A DNA stretch of 64,000 bases from Microbacterium sp. MF43 (GTDB lineage Bacteria; Actinomycetota; Actinomycetes; Actinomycetales; Microbacteriaceae): positions 124,001-188,000 of the forward strand of contig NZ_JABBDY010000002.1 of assembly GCF_012847295.1 (NCBI RefSeq). Reading direction: 5' to 3'. The position numbers and the translations under genes were made by a program. Positions 8,366 to 15,417 of the stretch are shown piece after piece. The notes under the pieces were generated by a model that searched no databases, was not told the origin of the DNA, and saw only the letters and a program-made list of their open reading frames with translations. Positions within the stretch are counted from its first letter, which is position 1; each line of letters starts with the position of its first letter.

Positions 8366-9469
8366 TCAGCTCTGCAGAGCCCCGAGAATCCGCTCCGCGA
8401 CGAGGATCCGATCCGCCCCCTCGAGGCCGTAGACACCTATCAGGTTCACGCCGTCGGTCACAAAGAGGGTCGCCCAGGGCTCACCCGGGCGCGGGATCAC
8501 CGCGCCGACAGCCCCCTCGACGTCGACCGCGACGGCCGACTCGAGTCCGGCGATCGCCTCCCAAGCCCAGGCACCTCCCGCTGCAAGGATCGCGGTCGGG
8601 AAGAAGCTATCGCCTCGCGGACCGCTGCCGTCGACGCTGAACCACGGGCAGACGACGGCGACCCCAGCTTCCCTGATCATCGCGTCCTCGGGCGCCTCTG
8701 AAGCTCCCCAAGGGTCTCCGTGCTCGTACCCGGTGCCGATGATCTCGTCGAGTCGGATGTCACGAGCGAGATCCTCGCACTCAGGGAGGAGAAGCCAATC
8801 GGCCTGGCGCTGTCGCGCCGTGCCCTCGAACGTCGCGCCGACGGTGCTCGCGACGTGCCCCGTGGCGCGCTCGAGCATCTGTGTCGGGAGGTCGTCGGAC
8901 GCCGCAAGCGCCTGGGTCATCACCCAGTAGTCCCCGGCGAATGCACTGGCACGGCAGACCGTGCCGTCGGACGACTCTTCGCAGCGCACCGGAGAGTACG
9001 CGTCGACGAAGGCGGGGGGAACCCGATCCGCGGGGAGGATGATCACGCTCAACGAACCGGTTCCGGCGGTGAATATGTTCTCGGACTGCCAACGGCATTC
9101 GATCCCACCCAGCGTGCCGATCGACACACGCCGCATGTATTCGGTCGGCAGGTCGTAGGTCGTCCACCCCGCGCCGAGCAGGTCGTCGAGCTGGGGTTCG
9201 GTCAGTACCCTCGTGCATGCGCCGGCGGGCGAGGTCGGTGCGGCTGACGGCGTCGGCGCAGGCCCGGGCGTCGGTGTAGCGGTCGGGGAAGAATCATCAC
9301 GCGGCGCCGCAGCTGTCGGCGTTGGCGTCGGCTCCTGCGTGGGAACCCACGCGCCGGGCGCCGACGCCGGTGCCGCGGCGTTCCCGAGTACCACGACGAG
9401 AGCGACCACGAGCAGAATCCCCAGCAGCGCGGCGACGCTCGACAGCACGACAACCGCACGTTTTCCCAT
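8366..9469 (-). CDS. signal-anchored tandem Cys-domain protein (paralogue 2)
   Basis: 367 residues from ATG 9469, the M-G-K-R start also found in the paralogue at 10731. One N-terminal membrane helix (V-V-V-L-S-S-V-A-A-L-L-G-I-L-L-V-V-A-L) is followed by a Pro/Thr/Ala linker, then two related halves. Half one has A-C-T-R-V-L, L-G-T-L-G-G-I-E-C-R-W, R-C-E-E and V-C-R-A; half two has L-L-P-E-C-E-D-L and V-V-C-P-W-F-S-V-D-G. The Cys-rich part should lie outside the membrane with disulfides. Function is unknown. It is clearly the closest relative of the 10731 protein and more distantly of those at 9598 and 4771. It converges on acdS with only 22 bp between stops. An in-frame ATG at 9481 is an alternative start. 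Confidence 0.75.
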   Translation of the reverse strand: MGKRAVVVLSSVAALLGILLVVALVVVLGNAAAPASAPGAWVPTQEPTPTPTAAAPRDDSSPTATPTPGPAPTPSAAPTSPAGACTRVLTEPQLDDLLGAGWTTYDLPTEYMRRVSIGTLGGIECRWQSENIFTAGTGSLSVIILPADRVPPAFVDAYSPVRCEESSDGTVCRASAFAGDYWVMTQALAASDDLPTQMLERATGHVASTVGATFEGTARQRQADWLLLPECEDLARDIRLDEIIGTGYEHGDPWGASEAPEDAMIREAGVAVVCPWFSVDGSGPRGDSFFPTAILAAGGAWAWEAIAGLESAVAVDVEGAVGAVIPRPGEPWATLFVTDGVNLIGVYGLEGADRILVAERILGALQS

Positions 9470-9507
9470 GACAGGAATCATCACTTGCCGGCCCGACCGG
9501 CGCAGCA

Positions 9508-9541
9508 CCTCATCGACAACAATCCGATCACGCCCATGCCC
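9508..9541 (-). promoter_or_regulatory. shared upstream module of paralogue 2
   Basis: Reading the minus strand, GGCATGGGCGTGATCGGAT is followed by TGTTGTCGATGAGG, ending about 39 nt before ATG 9469. Nearly the same word occurs at the same distance before the paralogues at 9598 and 10731. It is probably a promoter or operator common to the family. Confidence 0.5.
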
Positions 9542-9597
9542 ATGACGGCATGCGTCCGCAACCCGTCAGTCGACCTTCGCTCATGCCGAGGGATCGG

Positions 9598-10632
9598 TCA
9601 CGGCCCGAGCTCCCCCACGACGGCCGCGGCGACGTCTTCGGCCGAGGAACCGACCACGGTCACGCGATTGTCACCGACGACCGCGAGGACCGCGGTGCTG
9701 CGTGCACTCGGGCGGTCGTCGAGCACAAGGAAGAAGGCCTCATCTGCTCCCGCGATCTCGATGGGCCTGGCGTTCACGTCGTCCAACTCCTCGATCGAGG
9801 GCGTCTGGGCGCCCGGCATGACGATGACCTCGGTGGCGACCAGGTCCGCCCCTTTGTATTCGTGCCAGGCGCACGACTCGATGAGACCGTTCGCGCGTAT
9901 GACCTCCCAGGCCGGGCCGTCCGACGTCGCATCGGATGGGAAGCCGGGCTCGGGGGCGCTCATCGCCGCCGCAGCGGCGACGGTCCCCTCCAGGTCCTCG
10001 CAGGAGGGAGGACTCCACCAGGTGGTGGCCGGCGGGCTGGGTACGCCCAGGAGCGTCTGGGATGAGAGATCGATGATCGACGAAAGCATCTCGTCGACGG
10101 CCTCAACCAGTGTGGCCGCCTCCTCGTCGCCGAGCGGTCGCTCGGGAGCCAGGGAACGGGCCACGTCGACCCGGACCCACGTCCCGTCGTGCGCCACAGC
10201 GCGGCCGCAGATCCCGAAGCCGTCGCACTCGAAGGATGATCCCTTCGCGACGACTTCGTCGGGCACGATCTCGGCCGGGAAGATCGTCACGCCCATCCAG
10301 GGGATCTGCGACGACGGCGATATCCATGCGCACGCGATGCCGCCGAGCAGCGCGGCGGGCGCCGGGGAGGAGGGGAGAACATGCCCGAGCGGCTCGACGG
10401 ACGGTGCCGCTGCGGTCCCGAACACTGCTTCCGCCGCGGGCACCGACAGAAGCGCATCGCAGTCGCCGTCGAGAGGGACTTTCGGAGCGGGAGCCGCCTC
10501 GGTCGACGGTGAGGGCGATCTCGTCGACTCGACTCGCGGTGCGGCGGTTGGCTCCGCTGGTGCGGAGCAGCCCACGACAACGAGGGTCGCTACGGCGATC
10601 AGCGTCATGGAGGAGAGGCGATGGCGGCGCAC
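9598..10632 (-). CDS. lipoprotein with tandem Cys domains (paralogue 3)
   Basis: 344 residues from GTG 10632. The N-terminus R-R-H-R plus a hydrophobic run ends in V-V-V-G-C-S, a lipobox, so the protein should be lipid-anchored outside the membrane. After a Pro/Ser/Thr-rich linker come two halves similar to the other family members: G-D-C-D-A-L-L with G-G-I-A-C-A-W, then P-P-S-C-E-D-L with E-S-C-A-W. It differs from paralogues 2 and 4 in anchor type and is more diverged. It lies between those two on the same strand. ATG 10608 is an alternative start that would leave no charged n-region; neither start has a good ribosome-binding site. Function unknown. Confidence 0.7.
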   Translation of the reverse strand: MRRHRLSSMTLIAVATLVVVGCSAPAEPTAAPRVESTRSPSPSTEAAPAPKVPLDGDCDALLSVPAAEAVFGTAAAPSVEPLGHVLPSSPAPAALLGGIACAWISPSSQIPWMGVTIFPAEIVPDEVVAKGSSFECDGFGICGRAVAHDGTWVRVDVARSLAPERPLGDEEAATLVEAVDEMLSSIIDLSSQTLLGVPSPPATTWWSPPSCEDLEGTVAAAAAMSAPEPGFPSDATSDGPAWEVIRANGLIESCAWHEYKGADLVATEVIVMPGAQTPSIEELDDVNARPIEIAGADEAFFLVLDDRPSARSTAVLAVVGDNRVTVVGSSAEDVAAAVVGELGP

Positions 10633-10669
10633 GGATTGATCATCGCATGGTTCGGCGGTCCGTTCGGTC

Positions 10670-10703
10670 CGCTGTCCACAACGACGAGATCGCCCCATGC
10701 CGA
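10670..10703 (-). promoter_or_regulatory. shared upstream module of paralogue 3
   Basis: On the minus strand the segment contains GGCATGGGGCGATC, then TCGTTGTGGACAG, about 38-70 nt before GTG 10632. It matches the modules at 9508-9541 and 11829-11862 in content and position. Confidence 0.45.
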
Positions 10704-10730
10704 CCGCGGAATACCTCTTGCTCGCTCGTC

Positions 10731-11792
10731 CTATCCCGCGAGGACGGACAGCATCCGCTCCGCGATCGGCACCAGGTCCGACGTCGTGGCATTTGTGAGC
10801 TCGACGACATTGGCACCGTCTGTGGCGTAGAGCCACACCCGGTCGTTGGCGACCTCGAAGGTCACCGCACTGACCGCACCGTCGACAGGGACGGGAACGG
10901 CCCCCTCCGTCGCAGCCAGGCGGTCCCAAGCCCAGGATGCCCCCGCACCCACCGTGCCGGTGACGATGAAGCTGCGCCCGCCCGGGGCGCTCCCATCCAC
11001 GCTGAACCAGGGGCAGGTGAGACCGACTCCGGCGGTGGTGAGCATCGCCTCCTCAGGCTGCTCGACCCCCTCCCAGTACCCGTTCACATAGCCGCTCCCC
11101 AGCGATTTCTCCAGTCGCATCGCCTCGGCGAGGGCGTCACAGGCCGGGAGCGTCGCCCAGGTCTCCTGCCGGTCGGCCGCGACGCCGTCGAATCGATCGC
11201 CGACGGTTGCCGCGGCCTCATCTGCGGCGCGCGCGAGGAATCCTTCCGGCATGTCTTCTGACGAGCGGTATGCGCGCGTCATGATCCAGTAGTCGCCTGA
11301 CCGCTTGCCGATCCGGCAGCCGAGCGCGTCGTACGAGGGGTCGCATCGCTCCTCGGCATACGCCGCCGCGAACGCGGGCGGTACCTGGGCGACGGGAAGA
11401 ATGACGACCCCGAGGTCCCCGACCGTTCCGTCGGCGGAGTACCACTGGCACTCGAGCCCGCCCAGCGTACCGAGGGACACCTCGCGCATGCTGGGAAGGG
11501 TGGGCCCATTCCACGTGTCGCGGTACTGCGCCTCCGGCATCCATCCCGCTCCGAGCAGCCCGTCGAGCTGGGTGGCGGTGAGCACCTGGGTGCAGTCGCC
11601 GCCGAGTGGCACCGTCGGCTCGATCACCGTCTCGACAGTCGGGGTGGCGATCGTGGCCGGTTCGGTGGGGGGCGGTGCAGGGCGACCCGAGGCCTGCGCG
11701 TCGCGCGTGAACAGAACCGCCAGAGCGATCGCCACCATCACCAACAACAGCGCGGCGATCATCGCCAGCACTGCCACGCCGCGCTTTCCCAT
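10731..11792 (-). CDS. signal-anchored tandem Cys-domain protein (paralogue 4)
   Basis: 353 residues from ATG 11792 (M-G-K-R-G-V). One N-terminal membrane helix is followed by a Pro/Thr linker and two halves. Half one has G-D-C-T-Q-V-L, S-L-G-T-L-G-G-L-E-C-Q-W, R-C-D-P and G-C-R-I; half two has L-P-A-C-D-A-L and L-T-C-P-W-F-S-V-D-G-S-A-P-G-G. These blocks are nearly collinear with paralogue 2, including the ends T-D-G-x-N-(L/V) and (V/I)-A-E-R-(I/M)-L, so the two are a fairly recent duplication. Sequence similarity continues into the upstream DNA (11837-11890 versus 9514-9570). Expected location is the outer face of the cytoplasmic membrane. Function unknown. Confidence 0.75.
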   Translation of the reverse strand: MGKRGVAVLAMIAALLLVMVAIALAVLFTRDAQASGRPAPPPTEPATIATPTVETVIEPTVPLGGDCTQVLTATQLDGLLGAGWMPEAQYRDTWNGPTLPSMREVSLGTLGGLECQWYSADGTVGDLGVVILPVAQVPPAFAAAYAEERCDPSYDALGCRIGKRSGDYWIMTRAYRSSEDMPEGFLARAADEAAATVGDRFDGVAADRQETWATLPACDALAEAMRLEKSLGSGYVNGYWEGVEQPEEAMLTTAGVGLTCPWFSVDGSAPGGRSFIVTGTVGAGASWAWDRLAATEGAVPVPVDGAVSAVTFEVANDRVWLYATDGANVVELTNATTSDLVPIAERMLSVLAG

Positions 11793-11828
11793 GGCGGATA
11801 TCGTCGCATCTCTTCGAGATGGCCCCAG

Positions 11829-11862
11829 CACCCTGTGGACAACGATCCGATCACGCGCATGC
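11829..11862 (-). promoter_or_regulatory. shared upstream module of paralogue 4
   Basis: Minus strand reads GGCATGCGCGTGATCGGAT then CGTTGTCCACAGGG, about 37-70 nt before ATG 11792. It is the best-conserved partner of the module at 9508-9541. Confidence 0.5.
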
Positions 11863-11889
11863 CCACGGCGGCATGCGCGTGACCCCCAG

Positions 11890-12753
11890 TCAGGCTGGCG
11901 CTGCCTCCAGAGCCGCCGCGATCATCCGGTGTCCTTGTGCCTCGAAACCGGCGTCGGCCACTCGGCGCGCCCACGCCGCGGTGGCCACCGCCTCCCGCAG
12001 CTGGACGAGGCGCCAATGCGCCGGCTCGCGCGGGTCTCCTCCGTAGCCCTCGAAGAATGCGACCTCGCATTCCGGTGAGTCCAGCCACTCCTGGGCGGCG
12101 AGGCGAGCGAAATCGGTGTCGGCCGAGCGCATCGCGAACCTTCCCAGATCGATGACGCGCACGCGGTCCCGATCGACCAGCCAATTGCGCGGCTGCCAAT
12201 CCCCATGCGTCGGCACGAGAGGGGGCTCGGATGCCTCGGCGCTCCGCAGCGCCTCACGAATACGAGCCTCTACTTCCGGCGCGATCGCGTGTGGTCCGTC
12301 CAGCCACTGCAACGTGCGGCGGGTGGCCGCGGCATCCGCCCCCTCCTGCACGACGCGCGCCTGATCGTGGAACCGGCGGAGCAGCGCGCCGGCGCGGCGA
12401 TGAACCTCCGGATCGGTGGCGGCGGAGGTGCGGTACGCCAGGCGTCCGGGGAGGTAGCAGAGGACGAGCAGGCGGTGGGCACGATCAGCGTGAACGACAC
12501 GCGCCGCACTCTCGTCGCGCCGCCACGCAGCGACCCGATCCACGCCGCCGTCGAACCCGTGCGCATCGAGCTCACGACCGATGTGGTGATCGGCGGGGCC
12601 GCCGGCCTTGACGATGTACTCGGCTCCTCCCGAACACACGTGGAGGACCGTCGTCGAACCGTCCCGCCAGCTGAGGTCGGCGATGACGCGGCACTCCGGG
12701 AGCCACGCGCTCACCAGTCCGAGCTGCGAGGGCGGGAGCCGCGAGAGGATCAT
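11890..12753 (-). CDS. aminoglycoside phosphotransferase (APH)-fold kinase
   Basis: 287 residues. The kinase-like catalytic loop is visible as P-T-H-G-D-W-Q-P-R-N-W-L (Brenner motif H-x-D-x5-N) followed by R-V-I-D-L-G-R-F, the metal-binding D-x-G/D segment. The N-terminal lobe (T-V-L-H-V-C-S-G-G-A-E-Y-I-V-K-A) would bind ATP. Such proteins phosphorylate small molecules such as antibiotics, choline or sugars; the substrate cannot be told from sequence and resistance should not be assumed. The stop of ispG (12758) lies 4 bp upstream of this ATG, so the gene is probably cotranscribed downstream of ispG. Confidence 0.85.
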   Translation of the reverse strand: MILSRLPPSQLGLVSAWLPECRVIADLSWRDGSTTVLHVCSGGAEYIVKAGGPADHHIGRELDAHGFDGGVDRVAAWRRDESAARVVHADRAHRLLVLCYLPGRLAYRTSAATDPEVHRRAGALLRRFHDQARVVQEGADAAATRRTLQWLDGPHAIAPEVEARIREALRSAEASEPPLVPTHGDWQPRNWLVDRDRVRVIDLGRFAMRSADTDFARLAAQEWLDSPECEVAFFEGYGGDPREPAHWRLVQLREAVATAAWARRVADAGFEAQGHRMIAAALEAAPA

Positions 12754-12757
12754 CCGC

Positions 12758-13909
12758 TCAGCTGGTGACGACCTGGGCGGTGCCGACCGGCGCGCTCGGT
12801 CCCATCTCCTCGGCGATGCGGTTCGCCTCTTCGATGAGAGTGGCGACGATCTCGGCCTCGGGCACGGTCTTGATCACCTGGCCCTTGACGAAGATCTGGC
12901 CCTTGCCGTTTCCCGAGGCGACCCCGAGGTCGGCCTCGCGGGCCTCACCGGGACCGTTGACGACGCATCCCATCACCGCGACGCGCAGCGGCACGGTCAT
13001 GTCCTTGAGCCCCTCGGTCACGTTGTCGGCCAGGGTGTAGACGTCGACCTGGGCGCGTCCGCACGAGGGGCACGAGACGATCTCCAGCTTGCGTTCGCGC
13101 AGGTTCAGCGACTGGAGGATCTGGTGGCCGACCTTCACCTCTTCGGCCGGCGGCGCCGAGAGCGAGACGCGGATCGTGTCGCCGATGCCCTCGCCGAGCA
13201 GGATGCCGAAGGCGGTCGCGCTCTTGATCGTCCCCTGGAACGCCGGGCCCGCCTCGGTGACGCCGAGGTGCAGCGGCCAGTCGCCGCGCTCGGCGAGAAG
13301 CCGGTACGCCTGCACCATGATCACCGGGTCGTTGTGCTTGACGGAGATCTTGAAGTCGTGGAAGTCGTGCTCCTCGAAGAGGGAGGCCTCCCACACGGCA
13401 CTTTCGCACAGCGCCTCGGGCGTGGCCTTGCCGTACTTCTCGAGCAGGCGCCGGTCGAGCGAGCCCGCGTTGACGCCGATGCGCAGCGACACCCCCGCAG
13501 CCTTGGCGGCAGCGGCGATCTCGCCGACTTTGTCGTCGAACTGCCGGATGTTGCCGGGGTTCACACGCACCGCCGCACAGCCGGCGTCGATCGCCTGGAA
13601 GACGTACTTCGGCTGGAAGTGGATGTCGGCGATCACCGGGATCTGGCTCTTCTTCGCGATGATGTGGAGCACATCGGCGTCGTCCTGAGACGGCACCGCG
13701 ACGCGCACGATCTCGCAGCCGGACGCCGTGAGCTCGGCGATCTGCTGGAGTGTGGCGTTGATGTTGGTGGTCGGCGTGGTCGTCATCGACTGGACGCTGA
13801 CGGGAGCGTCGCCGCCTACCAGCACCTTGCCGACCTTGATCTGGCGGCTCTTGCGGCGAGGGGCGAGCGTTACGGGGACCTTGGGCATCCCGAGATTCAC
13901 GGCTGGCAC
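12758..13909 (-). CDS. ispG: 4-hydroxy-3-methylbut-2-enyl diphosphate synthase (flavodoxin/ferredoxin)
   Basis: 383 residues. This is the penultimate enzyme of the non-mevalonate isoprenoid pathway, a cytoplasmic [4Fe-4S] enzyme reducing MEcPP to HMBPP. The TIM-barrel start [20 protein letters not shown] and the C-terminal cluster ligands S-C-P-S-C-G-R and [10 protein letters not shown] are seen. GTG 13909 is the start, with TAGGCT six nt before it. dxr, of the same pathway, lies at 23819 on the same strand with the rip-type protease between them. In many actinobacteria dxr-rip-ispG are contiguous, so this cluster has been opened by insertions. Confidence 0.97.
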   Translation of the reverse strand: MPAVNLGMPKVPVTLAPRRKSRQIKVGKVLVGGDAPVSVQSMTTTPTTNINATLQQIAELTASGCEIVRVAVPSQDDADVLHIIAKKSQIPVIADIHFQPKYVFQAIDAGCAAVRVNPGNIRQFDDKVGEIAAAAKAAGVSLRIGVNAGSLDRRLLEKYGKATPEALCESAVWEASLFEEHDFHDFKISVKHNDPVIMVQAYRLLAERGDWPLHLGVTEAGPAFQGTIKSATAFGILLGEGIGDTIRVSLSAPPAEEVKVGHQILQSLNLRERKLEIVSCPSCGRAQVDVYTLADNVTEGLKDMTVPLRVAVMGCVVNGPGEAREADLGVASGNGKGQIFVKGQVIKTVPEAEIVATLIEEANRIAEEMGPSAPVGTAQVVTS

Positions 13910-13921
13910 GGTCCCAGCCTA
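13910..13921 (-). promoter_or_regulatory. -10 element of a leaderless ispG transcript
   Basis: TAGGCT (13921-13916), six nt, then GTG 13909; no Shine-Dalgarno. Same arrangement as at dxr and the rip-type protease. Confidence 0.65.
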
Positions 13922-13992
13922 CGCGGGCGGAGAGCGTCGGGGCTGGCCGTGGGCTGGGTGAACGCGACGCTCCTGCGCCGCCCAACTCGGTG

Positions 13993-14005
13993 TATCTTCC
14001 CGGTC
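13993..14005 (+). promoter_or_regulatory. -10 element of a leaderless LtrA-family transcript
   Basis: TATCTT (13993-13998), seven nt, then ATG 14006, with no ribosome-binding site. Confidence 0.5.
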
Positions 14006-15244
14006 ATGACGGTCAACCACCTCTACGCGCGCATGACGGGCCGCGATCCGCATGAGGCCCATCGCTCGGCCACGCCGTTGGAGCTGCTGTTCGACCTCGT
14101 GTTCGTGGTCGCCTTCAGCCAGGTCGGCACGCAGATGGCGCATTACCTGGAGCTCGGCCATACCGGCACGGCGCTGCTCGGCTGGTGGTTCGCGGCGTTC
14201 GCGACGACCTGGGCGTGGATCAACTACTCGTGGCTCGCGTCCGCGTACGACACCGACGACATCTACTTCCGCGTCGCGACGATGGTGGTGATGATCGGCG
14301 TCCTGATCGTCGCCCTCGGCGTGCCGGATGTTTTCCGCTCGATCGACGAGGGCGGCAACCTCAACAACGGCGTCATGGTCGCCGGATACGTCATCATGCG
14401 GATCGCCACGATCGCGCTCTGGCTGCGGGTGGCGCGGGATGATGAGAAGCGCCGGCGGACGGCACTGGCATACATCGCGAACATCTCGATCGCCCAGGTC
14501 GGCTGGATCGCGCTCATCTTCCTCAACCTGCCGCTGGGCACCACGCTGATCTTCACGACGGTTCTCGTGCTCTTCGAACTGGCCGGGCCGCTGTTCGCCG
14601 AGTTCCGGTTCGGCCGCACGCCGTGGCATCCGCATCACATCGCCGAGCGGTACGGACTGCTGCTGATCATCACGCTCGGCGAGGTGATCCTCGGCACCAT
14701 CCTCGCCATCTCCGCCGTGGTGGAGGTCCAGGGGTGGACGTTCGAGACCGCCCTCGTGGCGTTCGGCGGCGTCGCACTCGCGTTCGCGATGTGGTGGATG
14801 TACTTCGCGATCCCCTGGGCGATGGTGCTGGAGCACCACCGCGAGCGCTCCTTCACCTGGGGATACCTGCAGATCCTGATGTTCGGCTCCGTGATCGCTG
14901 TCGGCGCCGGCCTGCACGTCGCCGCCTATGTCATCTCCCACGATGCCCACGTCGACGCGGTCTTCGCGGCGCTCTGCATCGCGATCCCGGTCCTTGGCTT
15001 CGAGACGATGCTCTTCGTGCTGTACTCGCTGCTGCTCATGCAGGTGGACCCGTTCCACGTCTGGCTCTACCTCGGGGTGATCGCCTTCCTCACCGCCGGA
15101 GTCGTCGCGGTGGCCCTCGGCGCAACGCTCGGAGTCGGCATCCTCCTCATCGCGTGCTCCCCCGTGGTCGTGGTCGTCGGCTACGAGACGGTGGGCTGGC
15201 GTCATGGCCAGGAGATGCTCGCGAAGGCGACGACGCCGAGCTGA
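14006..15244 (+). CDS. LtrA-family (low temperature requirement A) membrane protein
   Basis: 412 residues, mostly hydrophobic, with about ten or more predicted membrane helices. The family signature near the N-terminus is present (H-R-S-A-T-P-L-E-L-L-F-D-L-V-F-V-V-A-F), and further on L-G-E-V-I-L-G-T. LtrA was named from a Listeria mutant unable to grow in the cold; the biochemical function of the family is not established. The reading frame is open for more than 1.3 kb upstream, but that stretch is antisense to ispG, so I start at ATG 14006 where family similarity begins. It diverges from ispG. Confidence 0.88.
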   Translation: MTVNHLYARMTGRDPHEAHRSATPLELLFDLVFVVAFSQVGTQMAHYLELGHTGTALLGWWFAAFATTWAWINYSWLASAYDTDDIYFRVATMVVMIGVLIVALGVPDVFRSIDEGGNLNNGVMVAGYVIMRIATIALWLRVARDDEKRRRTALAYIANISIAQVGWIALIFLNLPLGTTLIFTTVLVLFELAGPLFAEFRFGRTPWHPHHIAERYGLLLIITLGEVILGTILAISAVVEVQGWTFETALVAFGGVALAFAMWWMYFAIPWAMVLEHHRERSFTWGYLQILMFGSVIAVGAGLHVAAYVISHDAHVDAVFAALCIAIPVLGFETMLFVLYSLLLMQVDPFHVWLYLGVIAFLTAGVVAVALGATLGVGILLIACSPVVVVVGYETVGWRHGQEMLAKATTPS

Positions 15245-15285
15245 TCCGAGGCGTCATCGAGCGGATGCCCCGGCACGCCGTGTGA

Positions 15286-15297
15286 TAGGTTCACCCC
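15286..15297 (+). promoter_or_regulatory. -10 element of the trp leader
   Basis: TAGGTT (15286-15291) is followed by CACCCC and ATG 15298, so transcription should begin on the leader-peptide start codon. Confidence 0.65.
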
Positions 15298-15333
15298 ATG
15301 TCCGCGCAGCTCACCTGGTGGCTCACCGCATAG
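15298..15333 (+). CDS. trpL: tryptophan leader peptide (attenuator)
   Basis: Eleven-codon open frame M-S-A-Q-L-T-W-W-L-T-A with adjacent Trp codons at 15316-15321, 85 bp before the anthranilate synthase gene. No ribosome-binding site; a -10 TAGGTT six nt upstream makes it leaderless. Ribosome stalling at the Trp codons under tryptophan shortage would free the antiterminator (see 15324-15382). The Trp pair, the overlapping alternative hairpins and the downstream gene identity make the assignment strong although the peptide is very short. Confidence 0.88.
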   Translation: MSAQLTWWLTA

Positions 15334-15382
15334 GCGGTGGGTTCGCGCGACCACAGACCGCCCTCGGGCGGTCTTCTTTTTC
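15324..15382 (+). promoter_or_regulatory. trp attenuator: pause hairpin, antiterminator and terminator
   Basis: Three mutually exclusive pairings are visible. CACCGC (15324-15329) pairs with GCGGTG (15334-15339), overlapping the end of the leader peptide. GGCGGT (15333-15338) can pair with ACCGCC (15357-15362) as antiterminator. GACCGCCC (15356-15363) pairs with GGGCGGTC (15366-15373), followed by TTCTTTTTCG, a good intrinsic terminator. With ample tryptophan the ribosome finishes the leader and the terminator forms; stalling at the two Trp codons favours the antiterminator. All coordinates are read from the sequence; the mechanism follows classical trp attenuation. Confidence 0.87.
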
Positions 15383-15417
15383 GTAGGGCTGACCGCCCCC
15401 ACGACGAAAGACCGACC

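Noticed and set aside
11890-12753. Aminoglycoside resistance gene
   Set aside because: The fold is right but many such kinases have other substrates, and its place behind ispG gives no support for resistance.
12608-14005. Upstream extension of the LtrA-family frame by about 460 codons
   Set aside because: The extension is antisense to ispG; family similarity begins at ATG 14006, which has its own -10.
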